DNA from: Gammaproteobacteria bacterium
GTDB lineage: Bacteria; Pseudomonadota; Gammaproteobacteria; Pseudomonadales; Pseudohongiellaceae
Reading direction: 5' to 3'
Assembly: GCA_018661465.1 (NCBI GenBank)
Contig: JABJIC010000027.1
Span: 21,694-85,693 of the forward strand
Length of the DNA: 64,000 bases
Numbering within the stretch: the stretch's first letter is position 1; each line of letters opens with the position of its first letter. A program made the position numbers and the translations under genes. Positions 26,030 through 36,303 of this stretch are shown here, piece by piece. The notes below the pieces were generated by a model that saw only the letters and a list, made by a program, of their open reading frames with translations, made no database searches and was not told where the DNA came from.

Positions 26030-26129
26030 AGAGTAAGACCGGGATCATAAGTGTGACGAAGTGAATATCTACGTGATTTGAAATTCAGGACTCGTCAATG
26101 GACGGCCTGAACTTTCAGATACTACTGCT

Positions 26130-26369
26130 TTATTTGGCTTCTTCTTTTTCTGTTTCTACTTTCTGGGCTGTCGCGTCAATGGTTTCGCCAGCGGCTTCTT
26201 CAGACTCTTCTGATTCCTCAGCTTCATCATCCTTTATTGCCGTTTTGAATCCTTTTAAAGCGCCGCCGAGATCAGAACCTAGATTCTTCAGCTTCTTCGT
26301 GCCAAATAGCATAACCACAATCAACAAAATGATCAGTAGTTGCCAAATTCCAATTCCACCTAAACCCAT
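26130..26369 (-). CDS. tatA: Twin-arginine translocase subunit TatA
   Basis: TatA polymerises to let folded proteins cross the inner membrane. The 79 residues start [35 protein letters not shown] (split here by function: short periplasmic N-terminus, membrane helix 8-22, FGTKKL hinge, amphipathic helix 25-45) and end in an acidic tail. It lies 44 bp after hisE on the minus strand; the hisE-tatA linkage is conserved in gammaproteobacteria. Confidence 0.95.
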   Translation of the reverse strand: MGLGGIGIWQLLIILLIVVMLFGTKKLKNLGSDLGGALKGFKTAIKDDEAEESEESEEAAGETIDATAQKVETEKEEAK

Positions 26370-26413
26370 GGTAAACCTCCAATTCCAATGAGACTTTGTC
26401 GAAAGTCTCCTTG

Positions 26414-26752
26414 CTAATTTGCGTGTCGAGATGCCTTTTCTTCAAGGCCGGATATGTTAAAGCGTTTCTTCAGTTCTTCCAACACTTGTTCGTGCCCAAG
26501 ATCAAGATGGCTTAACATTACTAATGTATGAAACCAAAGATCAGCGGTTTCACTTATGACAGCTTTCTGACTGTCGCTGTTTCCGCTTTCACATTCCTTG
26601 GCGGCGAGGATGGTTTCAGTTGATTCCTCACCCACTTTTTCAAGAATTTTGTTCAGCCCTTTGCTGTGTAAACTGGCAACGTATGAGTTTTCACTGGAAG
26701 CTGATTTTCTCTCTTCCAGTATGGCTGCTAAATCTGTAAGTATGTCGCTCAT
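26414..26752 (-). CDS. hisE: Phosphoribosyl-ATP pyrophosphatase
   Basis: HisE hydrolyses PR-ATP to PR-AMP, the second step of histidine synthesis. The 112-residue protein has the MazG-like fold motifs [14 protein letters not shown] and the acidic EV/ET metal-binding helix, followed by [15 protein letters not shown] start at the ATG at 26752 ([16 protein letters not shown]), which matches relatives; an upstream TTG adds five residues and is less likely. It is separate from hisI, unlike the E. coli hisIE fusion. Confidence 0.95.
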   Translation of the reverse strand: MSDILTDLAAILEERKSASSENSYVASLHSKGLNKILEKVGEESTETILAAKECESGNSDSQKAVISETADLWFHTLVMLSHLDLGHEQVLEELKKRFNISGLEEKASRHAN

Positions 26753-26782
26753 GTTGTCTATCTTCAATATCTACAAGGTACG

Positions 26783-27172
26783 CTATTTGTTGCCGTACAT
26801 TTCAGCCGGTTCTTTCAAAACAGGATCGATTTCCTGCCAGGCTCCACCTTCCAGTTTCTTATAAAAACAGCTTTCTCGCCCTGTGTGGCAGGCAATGCCG
26901 CCGATCTGTTTAACTCGATAGCAGACACTGTCATTGTCGCAATCGAGCAGGACTTCTACAAGCTGTTGAATATTTCCTGATTCTTCACCCTTACGCCAGA
27001 GTTTGGAGCGTGACCGAGACCAATATACTGCCCGATTCTCCGCCACCGTAGTTTCAAGCGCTTCCTTGTTGATCCAAGCCTGAGTTAAAACCCTGCCTGA
27101 GCTCGCTTCCTGGGTAATGACTGGCACAAGACCATCTTCATTCCATTTAATCTGATCAAGGTAGGAGGACAT
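26783..27172 (-). CDS. hisI: Phosphoribosyl-AMP cyclohydrolase
   Basis: HisI opens the purine ring of PR-AMP, a zinc- and magnesium-dependent step. The 129 residues show [20 protein letters not shown] (20 residues, about 46-65), the DCDNDSV metal motif, and the zinc cysteines in [10 protein letters not shown]. The start is taken as the ATG at 27172 ([17 protein letters not shown]), which aligns with Pseudomonas HisI. A GTG overlapping the ubiB stop would add seven residues. Neighbours ubiB and hisE keep the Pseudomonas order. Confidence 0.95.
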   Translation of the reverse strand: MSSYLDQIKWNEDGLVPVITQEASSGRVLTQAWINKEALETTVAENRAVYWSRSRSKLWRKGEESGNIQQLVEVLLDCDNDSVCYRVKQIGGIACHTGRESCFYKKLEGGAWQEIDPVLKEPAEMYGNK

Positions 27173-27189
27173 TTTTCTAGTATGCAACG

Positions 27190-28836
27190 TCACCGTCTAA
27201 AATACAAAAGGTATACCCCAAGCAAACCCAGGGCAGAAGAGGTGACAGGTATGTTTGTAATAGCCTCTGAAACAGAAGGAACCCATAGACTCAAAGCTAA
27301 TAGCACTGCGACGATTCCAGCATTTCTCGAAAGCCGATGCTGTCGAGCTAGTTCTTTCGCTGCTTCCTCTCTCTGAAGCTCCAGCTGCCGACTAATCTCT
27401 CCTAGTTGTGAGGTCTGACCTATGGCTTGTATTAGCAATTCAGGTAGCTGCGGCAGCTGCTCGATCCATTCCGGAATATTTTCCTGAAGCTTGGCAAGCA
27501 GGTTTAGGGGATTGAGACGTTGCTTGTTCCAGTTTTCAAGATAAGGCAGGGCGGTTGTCCATAGATCTAATTCTGGGTATAGCTGCCTGCCCAGGCCTTC
27601 AACATTGAGCAGGGTTTTTTGAAGTAAGACCAGTGAAGGTTGTACTTCCATGTTAAAGCGTCCGGCGGTGCGGAATAACTGAATGAGCAATTGGGCGAAG
27701 GAGATATCCTTTAAGGGCTTTTCGAAAATTGGTTCGCACACGCTGCGCATCGCAGATTCGAATTCGTGGATTTTTGTGTCCCTTGGAACCCAGCCGCAAG
27801 CAACATGCAATTCGGCAACTTTTCTATAGTCTCGCTTAAAAATTGCCAGCAAGTTTCGGGCAAGATACTCCTGATCGTCTTTAGTTAGCGAGCCGATGAT
27901 GGCGCAATCGATAGCGATGTATTGCGGGTTCTCGTTTCGCTCCGGCTCCTTATTGACGAAAATATTTCCTGGGTGCATGTCGGCGTGAAAGAAATTATGT
28001 TCGAAAACCTGAGTGAAAAATATTTCAACACCGGTCTCGGAGAGTTTTTTCAAGTTAATATTGTGTTCCTTGAGGGAATCAATATCGCCGACAGGTATTC
28101 CGTGAATTCTTTCCATTACGAGAATATTTTTCCTCGTAAAGTCCCAATACACTTTTGGCACATACAACTTTTCGGAATTTTCAAAATTTCTGTGTAGCTG
28201 AGAAGTGTTTGCGGCTTCCGATTGAAGGTTCAATTCGTCGAAGATTACTTTTTCATAGTCAGCTACTACTTCAATCGGTCTTAGTCTTTTGCCAATTTTT
28301 GTTCGGGTCTCAACTTTGGCTGCAAGCCATTTCAATAACTTAATGTCGTCGGCAACGGTTTTTTCAATGCCTGGCCTAACTACCTTTACAACGACTTCTT
28401 CGCCACTTAATAGTGTTGCCTTGTGAACCTGGGCGACGGAAGCGGAAGCGAATGGTTCGAGCTCCAGTTCGCGGAAAATTTCCGCACTTGATGTATTGAG
28501 GCTTTGCTCAATAAGTTCTTCAATGCCGGGGGTCTTAAAAGGAGGTACGTTGTCTTGAAGTGACTGCAGTTCATCCGCCAGATCACTATCAAGAAAATCG
28601 CGACGTGTAGAGAGTAACTGGCCGAATTTGATATAGATTGGACCAAGCTCTTCCATGGCGAGACGCAATCGTTCGTTCTTGCTTCCCTGCCGATGTTTGG
28701 AAAATATCCAAAGGCTGGTATAGGGCAGTAGTAGAACTCTGAACCAACGCAGTCCCGCCTGCTGCTTCAGGAATTCATCGAGTCCGTATTTGGAGACTAC
28801 GTTGAGTATTTTGACTAGGCGAGGTAAATGGGACAC
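27190..28836 (-). CDS. ubiB: Ubiquinone biosynthesis protein kinase-like UbiB
   Basis: UbiB is an atypical kinase/ATPase needed for ubiquinone synthesis. In the 548 residues I see the family's KxGQ motif as [13 protein letters not shown], the Ala-rich nucleotide loop [24 protein letters not shown], and the catalytic-type [11 protein letters not shown] and AIDCAIIG. Two membrane helices close the C-terminus (about 500-548). I favour the GTG at 28836, which gives the usual N-terminus ([21 protein letters not shown]), over an upstream TTG at 28896. It follows ubiJ on the minus strand. Confidence 0.95.
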   Translation of the reverse strand: MSHLPRLVKILNVVSKYGLDEFLKQQAGLRWFRVLLLPYTSLWIFSKHRQGSKNERLRLAMEELGPIYIKFGQLLSTRRDFLDSDLADELQSLQDNVPPFKTPGIEELIEQSLNTSSAEIFRELELEPFASASVAQVHKATLLSGEEVVVKVVRPGIEKTVADDIKLLKWLAAKVETRTKIGKRLRPIEVVADYEKVIFDELNLQSEAANTSQLHRNFENSEKLYVPKVYWDFTRKNILVMERIHGIPVGDIDSLKEHNINLKKLSETGVEIFFTQVFEHNFFHADMHPGNIFVNKEPERNENPQYIAIDCAIIGSLTKDDQEYLARNLLAIFKRDYRKVAELHVACGWVPRDTKIHEFESAMRSVCEPIFEKPLKDISFAQLLIQLFRTAGRFNMEVQPSLVLLQKTLLNVEGLGRQLYPELDLWTTALPYLENWNKQRLNPLNLLAKLQENIPEWIEQLPQLPELLIQAIGQTSQLGEISRQLELQREEAAKELARQHRLSRNAGIVAVLLALSLWVPSVSEAITNIPVTSSALGLLGVYLLYFRR

Positions 28837-28932
28837 AAAAAAATCTTGCTCTTTTCGACGGCATGCAAAGATACCACCTGCCTCAGCGCTGAACAAGCGA
28901 GATTGGCAAATAAACTCTGAATTTTCAGTGGT

Positions 28933-29580
28933 TTACTGTTCTATATTGAGGCTTTCCAGGCGTCTGCCAAGTATATCCGCTTGGGCTCGTGCTCGGTCGA
29001 TTCTAAGCTTGAGTCGATCCAGGTCATCTCCGAAGCTCTCTACTGCAGTTTTGTCAGGAATTATCCTGGCTTCCTCTGTTAGGTATTCATCAATATTGCG
29101 TTCCACGCTCTGTTTGGCAGTCTCCGACCACTGGCGTGTATTTTTCGACAGGCTTCGTAATTCGTTGCTGACCAAGTCGCCAAGGAAGGGAGCCAACAGA
29201 TCGCCCCAGTCCACATCCAATTCACTGACAGTTCGGTAGATGTCCTGAACCAAGACGGCGTCGCCAGATATGCTGATGGCATCATTTGCCAATGGTCTAT
29301 CGGCAGAGTCCTGAAAAAGAAGTTGAGCGAGGTCGCTTGCTGCTCCCGAAATCCCAGCATCGGATTTTAGGCCCAGAGTCTCACAATCGATTGCGCTCAG
29401 TTTCAGGCGATCACCTTCGAATCGGAGGTTCATGCTCAGGGTAGGGCGTAGGCATTGTATCTCTACTATCTTGCCTTCGAATTTCCCAAATTGATTCGCA
29501 ATGTAGGGATCTCGAGTTGCCAGGGTGTTGAGAATCTTCTCCACCGGCAATAGGGCAAACATTCCAACAAATTGATTCAA
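28933..29580 (-). CDS. ubiJ: Ubiquinone biosynthesis accessory factor UbiJ
   Basis: UbiJ has an N-terminal SCP2 lipid-binding domain and organises the soluble ubiquinone-synthesis complex with UbiK. The 215 residues start with LPVEKILNTLATRDPYIANQ, contain the SCP2 beta sheet (ISISGDAVLVQDIYRT, about 101-116) and end in a coiled coil (about 165-212), as expected for the family (E. coli 201). A TTG start with AGGATC 7 bases upstream is used; an ATG six codons later is an alternative. It sits between ubiE and ubiB. Confidence 0.9.
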   Translation of the reverse strand: MNQFVGMFALLPVEKILNTLATRDPYIANQFGKFEGKIVEIQCLRPTLSMNLRFEGDRLKLSAIDCETLGLKSDAGISGAASDLAQLLFQDSADRPLANDAISISGDAVLVQDIYRTVSELDVDWGDLLAPFLGDLVSNELRSLSKNTRQWSETAKQSVERNIDEYLTEEARIIPDKTAVESFGDDLDRLKLRIDRARAQADILGRRLESLNIEQ

Positions 29581-29609
29581 GATCTGATCCTGGTGAATAG
29601 TGTTTAAGC

Positions 29610-29689
29610 AGTGAAGCTTTTAGTTAGTAAAAATAGTCGCAAGTAAAGACAGTAGCTAGTAACAATAGAAGCAGAGAAACCTAGTCTGC
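29610..29689 (+). repeat. Degenerate 16-bp repeat between ubiJ and ubiE
   Basis: Units spaced 16 bp begin at 29610 (AGTGAAGCTTTTAGTT), 29626 (AGTAAAAATAGTCGCA), 29642 (AGTAAAGACAGTAGCT), 29658 (AGTAACAATAGAAGCA) and, weakly, 29674. The last unit runs into the 3' end of ubiE. Confidence 0.55.
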
Positions 29690-30445
29690 AGCTTTGAATC
29701 CAATATGGATTGCGCTGATACCGCTCAATACATTGTGGTACTTGCAGTTCACCAACCCGGCATTTTCCATCATCGACTTCAGTGTGTCCTGATCTGGATG
29801 CATACGAATGGATTCGACAAGGTACTGATAACTGTCGGCGTCACCGGTAAGCATTTTTCCTGCCACAGGCCACAGCTTTGAATAGGTATCGTATGCCTTG
29901 CCTAGCAAATCATTAGTGGGTTTGGAAAACTCGAGAACCAGAACCCTTCCGCCGGGTTTTAATACACGCTGCATAGAAGCTAGAGCCGCATCTTTGTCGG
30001 TTACATTGCGAAGCCCATAGGCAATGCATATACAATCAAAGGTATTGTCAGCAAATGGCAGGCATTCTGCATTCACCTGTGCGATCTCAATGTTCTCGCT
30101 GAGGCCCTTGTCTATAATTCTGTCTCTGCCCACATGAAGCATAGCCTCATTTATGTCTGCCAGAACTACCTGCCCGGTGTCTCCAACTATAGGAGCAAAT
30201 TTAATACTGAAGTCACCGGTTCCACCCGCCAGGTCTAACACTTTCTGGCCTTTTCTGAGCGCGCTTAGTTCGATGGTGTATCTTTTGATTAGTCGGTGGG
30301 AGCCTAGGGAGATGACATCATTCATGATGTCGTATCGCTGTGCTACAGATCGGAATACCTGGCCAACTCGCTCTTCTTTTTCAGCAACAGGAACTTCCTC
30401 GTAACCGAAGTGAGTGGTCGTATCTTGTTCTGTAGGGTCGCTCAT
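29681..30445 (-). CDS. ubiE: Ubiquinone/menaquinone C-methyltransferase UbiE
   Basis: UbiE methylates the quinone ring using SAM. The 254 residues show family motif [18 protein letters not shown] (about 31-48), SAM-binding motif [12 protein letters not shown] (about 70-80), and motifs ADINEAML and [11 protein letters not shown]. It begins the ubiE-ubiJ-ubiB series on the minus strand. The polyhydroxyalkanoate genes that separate hslU/DUF971 from ubiE in Pseudomonas are absent here; the DUF971 gene is directly upstream. Confidence 0.97.
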   Translation of the reverse strand: MSDPTEQDTTTHFGYEEVPVAEKEERVGQVFRSVAQRYDIMNDVISLGSHRLIKRYTIELSALRKGQKVLDLAGGTGDFSIKFAPIVGDTGQVVLADINEAMLHVGRDRIIDKGLSENIEIAQVNAECLPFADNTFDCICIAYGLRNVTDKDAALASMQRVLKPGGRVLVLEFSKPTNDLLGKAYDTYSKLWPVAGKMLTGDADSYQYLVESIRMHPDQDTLKSMMENAGLVNCKYHNVLSGISAIHIGFKAAD

Positions 30446-30455
30446 TCTGTCTTGC

Positions 30456-30869
30456 TCAGTCTTTGGAGGAGGACGAGGGCATTATGTTAATCACTTGTGT
30501 CCCTACTGGCAATGAGTCCCTGTTCGCTCCGGCTTGTTCCAGCTTTGAGAGATAGCGTTCCCAAAGCTCTTCCTTACCTTTTCCGAGCTCTAACAGATAG
30601 TTCCAGCTATATATCCCGGAGTTGTGCCCATCATCAAAAATCAGCTTTATGGCATAGTTTCCAACCGGTTCGAGATTGATTAACTTTACCTGTCGCTTTC
30701 CGGTTTGTAGAACTTCCTGGCCTTTTCCGTGGCCTCTTACTTCTGCTGAAGGAGAATGAACCCTTAGAAATTCCGCTGTCAGTTGATAGCTTCTGCTGTC
30801 GCCATAAACTAATTCGAGAACGCCTGACTTCTTGTGCAGACGAATATCGCTGGGGGTTTGATTATCCAT
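30456..30869 (-). CDS. DUF971 domain protein (gamma-butyrobetaine hydroxylase-like N-terminal domain)
   Basis: A 137-residue single-domain protein with the DUF971 pattern: [20 protein letters not shown] (6-25 region), [19 protein letters not shown], a Gly-rich middle, and [17 protein letters not shown], which carries the conserved histidine and tyrosine/tryptophan. The domain is linked to iron-sulfur biology in some proteins, but the role of the stand-alone form next to hslU is not established. It is encoded 18 bp after hslU on the same strand and probably belongs to the hslVU operon, as in Pseudomonas. Confidence 0.85.
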   Translation of the reverse strand: MDNQTPSDIRLHKKSGVLELVYGDSRSYQLTAEFLRVHSPSAEVRGHGKGQEVLQTGKRQVKLINLEPVGNYAIKLIFDDGHNSGIYSWNYLLELGKGKEELWERYLSKLEQAGANRDSLPVGTQVINIMPSSSSKD

Positions 30870-30887
30870 TTGTCAGGCTCTTGACCC

Positions 30888-32249
30888 TTAGAGAATGTAG
30901 CGGCTTAGATCTTCATCTTTCGCCAGTTCATCCAGTTGGTCTTCTACATATTTCTTGTCAATAACAAGATCGCTATTATCGCCAATGGCTAGGTCTGCAG
31001 CAGAGAAAGAGACTTCTTCCAGCAATCTTTCCATTACAGTATGAAGCCGCCTTGCGCCGATGTTTTCTGTGCGTTCGTTCACTTGAAATGCGGTTTCAGC
31101 AATTTTCTTAATACCGTCCTCGGAGAAGCTCACCTTCAATCCTTCGGTAGCGAGGAGAGCCTGGTACTGTTCTGTTAGGGAGGCGTCCGGCTCTTCGAGA
31201 ATTCTCTCAAAATCTTTTGCGCTCAGAGCATCAAGCTCGACTCGAATTGGCAGACGACCCTGCAATTCCGGAATTAGGTCCGAGGGTTTGCTGAGATGGA
31301 AAGCCCCAGAAGCAATAAAAAGAATGTGATCGGTTTTAACACTGCCGTATTTGGTGGTAACAGTAGAGCCTTCAATAAGAGGAAGAAGGTCTCTTTGTAC
31401 TCCTTCTCTGGAGACTCCAGCATTACCCTGATCGTGGCGATTGGTTACCTTATCGATCTCATCAATGAATACGATACCAGTCTGTTCGGTGGCTTCCACA
31501 GCACGGTTTTTTATTTCTTCTTCATTAATCAGTTTCGCGGCTTCTTCTTCCTTCACAGCTTTGAGAGCAGCCTTCACTGTCAAACGGCGAGAGCGTGTTT
31601 TTCCAGTGTTCATATTGGAGAACATGCTTTTAAGCTGGCTAGTCATGTCTTCAAGCCCTGGAGGGGCCATAATTTCCACGCCGGCTGAAGATTCGGTAAC
31701 TTTGATTTCTATTTCCTTCTCATCCAGTTCACCTTGTCTCAGTTTTTTGCGAAACATCTGTCTGGCGGCTGATTGATTGTCTGTACTAGAGTCAGTGCTG
31801 GAGTCTGAGTCATCTGCGGTGCTTTCGGTTCGAGCCTTAGGCAGCAAGACATCAAGAATTCTGTCTTCCGCCAAATCTTCGGCGACGTGTCTTACTTTAT
31901 CCATTTCGGATTCGCGAATCATTTTGATGGCAACATCAATGAGGTCACGAACGATGGATTCAACATCTCTACCTACATAACCGACTTCAGTAAATTTTGT
32001 TGCTTCTATCTTTATAAAAGGGGCTTGAGCCAACTTTGCCAAACGTCGGGCTATTTCAGTTTTGCCGACACCGGTAGGGCCAATCATCAAGATATTTTTT
32101 GGTGTTACTTCATTACGCAGGTTTTCATCCAGCTTCATGCGGCGCCAGCGATTGCGAAGGGCGATAGCAACAGCGCGCTTAGCGGCGTCCTGGCCTACGA
32201 TATGTTTGTCCAGTTCCGAGGTGATTTCCCGGGGAGTCATAATGGTCAT
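30888..32249 (-). CDS. hslU: ATP-dependent protease ATPase subunit HslU
   Basis: HslU is the AAA+ unfoldase that feeds the HslV peptidase. The 453 residues open with [21 protein letters not shown] (from residue 4) and contain Walker [14 protein letters not shown] (about 57-69), Walker B VFIDEIDK, the pore motif GYVGRD, the intermediate I-domain (about 110-240) and sensor [17 protein letters not shown]. It lies 54 bp downstream of hslV under a heat-shock-type promoter. Confidence 0.97.
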   Translation of the reverse strand: MTIMTPREITSELDKHIVGQDAAKRAVAIALRNRWRRMKLDENLRNEVTPKNILMIGPTGVGKTEIARRLAKLAQAPFIKIEATKFTEVGYVGRDVESIVRDLIDVAIKMIRESEMDKVRHVAEDLAEDRILDVLLPKARTESTADDSDSSTDSSTDNQSAARQMFRKKLRQGELDEKEIEIKVTESSAGVEIMAPPGLEDMTSQLKSMFSNMNTGKTRSRRLTVKAALKAVKEEEAAKLINEEEIKNRAVEATEQTGIVFIDEIDKVTNRHDQGNAGVSREGVQRDLLPLIEGSTVTTKYGSVKTDHILFIASGAFHLSKPSDLIPELQGRLPIRVELDALSAKDFERILEEPDASLTEQYQALLATEGLKVSFSEDGIKKIAETAFQVNERTENIGARRLHTVMERLLEEVSFSAADLAIGDNSDLVIDKKYVEDQLDELAKDEDLSRYIL

Positions 32250-32303
32250 GCTTGTAGATACCTTTGTTTATTTGGTTTTGTCAGAGCTGTCTCAGACTTA
32301 GGT

Positions 32304-32846
32304 CTAACTAAAATCCAGTTCTTCGATGGTGTGATTTTGATTGGTGTAGACACAAATATCGGCGGCAATGGTGAGGCTTTTTTCGACGATTTCTTTGGCA
32401 TCGAGTTCGGTGTTCTGAACCAGCGCCTTTGCTGCCGATTGAGCAAAAGGACCGCCCGAGCCGATGGCCATGATGGAATCTTCGGGCTCGATAACATCGC
32501 CGTTGCCAGTAATTATCAACGACGACTCCTTGTCGGCAACCACCAGCAAGGCTTCAAGACGACGCAGTGAGCGTTCGGTGCGCCATAACTTAGCCAGCTC
32601 CACGGCAGCGCGAATCAGCTTTCCGTGATGTTTTTCCAATTGCTCTTCGAATCGCTCGAAGAGAGTGAAGGCATCGGCAGTGCCGCCAGCGAACCCCGCA
32701 ATAACCTGATCGTTGTAAAGTCGTCTTACTTTGCGGGCATTACCTTTCATGACGGTATTACCTTGAGAGACCTGTCCATCGCCACCGACTACTACTTTAT
32801 TGCCGCGGCGAACCGAGACTATGGTAGTTCCTCTATATTGTTCCAA
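32304..32846 (-). CDS. hslV: ATP-dependent protease peptidase subunit HslV (TTG start)
   Basis: HslV is the threonine peptidase of the HslUV protease. The precursor MEQYRG is removed to expose Thr7 in TTIVSVRR, the catalytic N-terminus. [14 protein letters not shown], the Lys of the GNARKVRRL segment and [15 protein letters not shown] complete the active site and fold. Length 180. The start is TTG; AGGAG lies 7 bases upstream and no ATG fits the family N-terminus. Confidence 0.97.
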   Translation of the reverse strand: MEQYRGTTIVSVRRGNKVVVGGDGQVSQGNTVMKGNARKVRRLYNDQVIAGFAGGTADAFTLFERFEEQLEKHHGKLIRAAVELAKLWRTERSLRRLEALLVVADKESSLIITGNGDVIEPEDSIMAIGSGGPFAQSAAKALVQNTELDAKEIVEKSLTIAADICVYTNQNHTIEELDFS

Positions 32847-32940
32847 TGCCGTTCTCCTAGCTCTTGTTTTACTTCATCAATATTCAGGCAGGCAGCCGGA
32901 TTTCGACCATCCTTTAGATAGATTGACTGTCAGATAGAAG

Positions 32941-32968
32941 ATATGGGGGAAAGGGCTGGAAAATCAAG
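32941..32968 (-). promoter_or_regulatory. Sigma-32 heat-shock promoter of hslVU
   Basis: On the minus strand CTTGATT (32962-32968) and CCCCATAT (32941-32948) are separated by 13 bp, against the consensus CTTGAAA-N(11-16)-CCCCATNT. It starts 9 bases beyond the stop of the upstream SPOR gene and predicts a leader of about 88 bases. The leader also holds a 9-bp direct repeat with 16-bp period: TTAGATAGA at 32914 and TCAGATAGA at 32930. Confidence 0.85.
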
Positions 32969-32976
32969 CGTTAGAC

Positions 32977-33606
32977 TTATTGCAAACTCATGCGCAGGCT
33001 GGGGATATTGCTACGGCGAAGCAGGGTCTCGGCTTCGCTCAAGCGTCTGCCGTCGGTGTAAGGACCGGATTGAACCAGGAACAACGTTCGGCCAAGAAGG
33101 TCCTGCTGGCGGACGACCACATCCAGACCCAGGGTTAGCTGCCGGCGCATCTCTGTTTGCGCGAGTTCTTGCTGCTGAAATGCACCTGTTTGTAATATGA
33201 AACCGCTGCCCAGGTCTTCATCCGGGGTATCGGCGACCTCAAAGTCTTCTGTGGAAATTTGTTCACCGCCTTCAGAGTCCGGATCATCAGCCAGAGTCAC
33301 GGGTATCGCATCCACAGCAACCTCGTATTCGCTGAGGGCGCTATAGAATTCCAGTTGCAGTTCAGCTTCCGGCTCCGCGTTGGAGTCGGCCTGGGTTTCA
33401 AGCGCTGATACTTGGGAAACAGGAAGCGGGGTATTGGTATTTAATGGAGGAACGTTGCCAGATAAATAGACAAGCACACAGGCGAAGACCCCGATGGTTA
33501 TACCGACAACTACTCCGGTGACCATTAGTGACCATGCAGGCGGAGTTTCTACTGGCTTTCGCTCCAGCAGTGGTTCAGGTCTGATTTTGGCAAAATCGTG
33601 AGACAT
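32977..33606 (-). CDS. SPOR-domain cell-division protein (FtsN-like position)
   Basis: The 209 residues have a short cytosolic N-terminus, one membrane helix (about 28-50, MVTGVVVGITIGVFACVLVY), an acidic linker, and a C-terminal SPOR domain (about 135-207: FILQTGAFQQQELAQTEMRR ... LFLVQSGPYTDGRRLSEAETLL) that binds denuded septal peptidoglycan. It lies immediately before hslV as in many gammaproteobacteria. In those genomes argS separates it from priA; here argS is missing and the gap to priA (33607-33762) contains no gene. Confidence 0.88.
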   Translation of the reverse strand: MSHDFAKIRPEPLLERKPVETPPAWSLMVTGVVVGITIGVFACVLVYLSGNVPPLNTNTPLPVSQVSALETQADSNAEPEAELQLEFYSALSEYEVAVDAIPVTLADDPDSEGGEQISTEDFEVADTPDEDLGSGFILQTGAFQQQELAQTEMRRQLTLGLDVVVRQQDLLGRTLFLVQSGPYTDGRRLSEAETLLRRSNIPSLRMSLQ

Positions 33607-33762
33607 TCAGTCTTGCTATCCTATCTAACACATTGTTTTATCTAAAAATATCATGGCAAAAAATCACAGCCACCTCAATTATCGGTTGCTGTCGGTCAAG
33701 CTGAAGCTCAATTTCCCTCTTGTTTCCCCATTAGATCAAAGCACAAATGGCGCAGACGCAGT

Positions 33763-36069
33763 CTAAATCAGGTCTTGAGGGTCAATATCGATAGCCAGGC
33801 GCAACTTATGAGAAAGCTTCATGCTATCTATTTTTGTACAGAGTTCAGTCATCAAAGCCCCTAACGCCCGACGATTCTTACTCCTTAATAGTATCTGGAA
33901 GCGAAATCTGCCAGCCCTTTTTTCCATTGGCGCAGGGAGAGGGCCCTGCAGTTCTACGGGATAGCCATTGAGTGCGATGAGTTTCTCGCAGCTATTACCG
34001 ATCTTCTGCAAACCTTTTACCGCCTCCCTGATGTCTGCAGACTCTGCTCGCAGCAGACACAGATGAGAAAAGGGGGGCATGCCACTCAAGCGTCTTTCTT
34101 CGAGCTGCTGCACAGCAAATTCTTCATAGGACTCAGAGCTAATACTTTGCAGAGTCTGATGACCAGCATGTCGAGATTGAATAAGTACTTCTCCGGCTCG
34201 GGAGGCTCTTCCGGAACGACCGGCAACCTGCACAATAGTTTGTGCCATGTGCTCCTGCCCTCGAAAGTCCGCGCTGAACAAGCCTGAATCAGCATCAACA
34301 ATAGCCACAAGAGTAATGTTAGGAAAATGATGACCTTTAGCCAGCATCTGGGTTCCTAATAAGATACAAGGCTCACCCAGATTGATTTGGTCTAGCATTT
34401 TTTGCAGGCTGAGTTTGGCTCTGGTTGAGTCTCGATCAATTCTCAACACTTCAGTGTCAGGAAACTGAGTATTGAGATAGGACTCTATTCTCTGCGTACC
34501 AATGCCGATTGTATTTAGGTCCGGTGACTTACAATGTTCGCAATTTCGCGGAAGAGACTTAATCGTTCCGCAGTGATGGCAGCGGATGCTCGCGGGATTC
34601 GCATGAACTGTGAAACGAGTGAGGCAGTGCTCACACTCGCATATCCAGCCACAGTTTTGACAGTTCAGAACGGGAGCGAAGCCGCGACGATTAATAAACA
34701 CCAGAACTTGATTGCCTTGTTTAAGATGTTTTTGAATTCGATAGAGTAGTGGCTCGGAGAATCCTTCTTGCAAATGCTCGTCGGTGATATCCAGAATTTC
34801 CATGGCAGCCGGACTGGCGTCTGCCGCCCGTTTGCTGAGTTTCAGGTGGTGAAATTTCTTGCTGCGGGCATTGTGCAAACTCTCCAGGCTGGGAGTTGCT
34901 GAGCCGAGAATAACGTGCACTTTCTCTTCCCTTGCTCGCATCACCGCAAGGTCTCTCGCTGAATATCTGAATCCGTCCTGCTGTTTGAAAGAGGAGTCGT
35001 GTTCTTCATCTACTATAATCAGCCCAGGGTTTGCCATTGGTGTGAAAATGGCAGAACGTGTACCGATGATAATCCCGGCGCTTCCATCTCTAGCACTGTT
35101 CCATGCCTCAAGTCTCTCGGACTCATTAAGTCCAGAGTGAAGTACAGCTATCGGGCAGGCAAACCGTTTTTGAAATCTGGAAACTGTCTGTGGTGTCAGT
35201 CCAATTTCTGGAACCAGTACCAAGCACTGTTTTGCCTTAGCTAACTGTTGCTCCATAGTTTGCATATAGACTTCTGTTTTACCGGACCCGGTAACGCCAT
35301 CTAATAAAGAGCAGGCAAAGCCATCAAGGTTTTCTTTTACTTCAGCTAATGCCTTCTTTTGTTCCTTATTAAGTTTGATGCCAGTTTTGCTAGCAGGAGC
35401 TAATGCTGGGAATGGCTCGGCCGCACTCTGGAATCTGGTTTTTCGAATCACCAGTTTTTTCTTATGTAGTTCGGCAAGTAGCTGAGTAGTAAATCCGGCA
35501 GCCTTACATTCCTCAATACCTGTGCTTTTATTTTTTTTGAGTAAAGTTAAGAGTGCTTTCTGGCGAGGAGCTCTCTGCACGGCGAGAAGGGAAATTTCAT
35601 CAGCATTAGGGTTCACTTCCCAAATTTCTTCTTCAGCTCTGGTTTGCCTTCCTTGCCTCAGCCGAGCAGGAATGGCATTAGAAAAAACTTCCCCCAGCGA
35701 ATGTTGATAATAGCTGGACGCCCACAATAGAAGGCGGAATAGAGAGGGAGTGAAAATGGGTTTTTTGTCGAGAACAGAAATTACCGGTTTTAGTTTGTTT
35801 CGACTCAGGGTCGACCCTTTCTCTACTTTTACTACTATGCCAACCAATTTTCTGTTGCCGAATGAAACTCTTACTCTTACTCCAGGCTTAATCCTATCTT
35901 CAGACTCATCCACCGCTGCAGATTCAGGGGAGGATGCTTTAGATGGTTTGTCCGTGGCAGAGTCGATAGGCAGGTCAGGTGGAAGATAGTCAAATAGCGA
36001 ACGCAGAGGAGAAGGAATAGCGACCTGCAAGACAGTGCCCTGGTATTTAAATTTTTGGTCGCTGGACAT
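33763..36069 (-). CDS. priA: Primosomal protein N' (replication restart helicase PriA)
   Basis: PriA reloads the replisome at collapsed forks. The 768 residues contain the N-terminal 3'-end-binding domain, helicase motifs LLDGVTGSGKTEVYM (Walker A), IIVDEEHDSSFKQ (DEEH box), GSATPSLES, QVLVFINRRGFAP, and VAGRSGRA. Two zinc sites are formed by eight cysteines in the CQNCGWICECEHC and CHHCGTIK / CEHCKSPDL segments. Order hslV-SPOR-priA-rpmE fits Pseudomonas apart from the lost argS and the inserted chorismate mutase gene, which is divergent. Confidence 0.96.
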   Translation of the reverse strand: MSSDQKFKYQGTVLQVAIPSPLRSLFDYLPPDLPIDSATDKPSKASSPESAAVDESEDRIKPGVRVRVSFGNRKLVGIVVKVEKGSTLSRNKLKPVISVLDKKPIFTPSLFRLLLWASSYYQHSLGEVFSNAIPARLRQGRQTRAEEEIWEVNPNADEISLLAVQRAPRQKALLTLLKKNKSTGIEECKAAGFTTQLLAELHKKKLVIRKTRFQSAAEPFPALAPASKTGIKLNKEQKKALAEVKENLDGFACSLLDGVTGSGKTEVYMQTMEQQLAKAKQCLVLVPEIGLTPQTVSRFQKRFACPIAVLHSGLNESERLEAWNSARDGSAGIIIGTRSAIFTPMANPGLIIVDEEHDSSFKQQDGFRYSARDLAVMRAREEKVHVILGSATPSLESLHNARSKKFHHLKLSKRAADASPAAMEILDITDEHLQEGFSEPLLYRIQKHLKQGNQVLVFINRRGFAPVLNCQNCGWICECEHCLTRFTVHANPASIRCHHCGTIKSLPRNCEHCKSPDLNTIGIGTQRIESYLNTQFPDTEVLRIDRDSTRAKLSLQKMLDQINLGEPCILLGTQMLAKGHHFPNITLVAIVDADSGLFSADFRGQEHMAQTIVQVAGRSGRASRAGEVLIQSRHAGHQTLQSISSESYEEFAVQQLEERRLSGMPPFSHLCLLRAESADIREAVKGLQKIGNSCEKLIALNGYPVELQGPLPAPMEKRAGRFRFQILLRSKNRRALGALMTELCTKIDSMKLSHKLRLAIDIDPQDLI

Positions 36070-36206
36070 GAATAGGACTACTTATGACTAGGGCTGCTAT
36101 GGATAGAACAGCAGATTCGACTCCATAGTAAATTCAAAATCCGTGGCAAACAACTTAAATAGAAATCAGGACGTCTTGCCGTGCTGTGCAGGGAGGCTCT
36201 ATGGCG

Positions 36207-36268
36207 TATAATCCTGTTGCGTTTACCAGCGGATAGCATTTCGGATAATCCGGATGGTCCGGATAATC
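36207..36268 (+). promoter_or_regulatory. Chorismate mutase leader: -10 element and 9-bp tandem repeat
   Basis: TATAAT (36207-36212) is a good -10 without a convincing -35. Downstream, CGGATAGCATTT (36230) is followed by the units CGGATAATC, CGGATGGTC, CGGATAATC (36242-36268), an almost perfect 9-bp tandem repeat. The array lies in the predicted transcript 35 bases before the ATG. An AAGGATAGGG ribosome site precedes the start. Confidence 0.6.
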
Positions 36269-36303
36269 TGGTTTGAAATTGTGCGATAGAAGGATAGGGA
36301 TTC

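Noticed and set aside
31887..32570. 227-codon open frame on the plus strand over hslU/hslV
   Set aside because: It is the antisense shadow of two unmistakable genes (hslU and hslV), has no family resemblance and crosses the spacer between them by chance.
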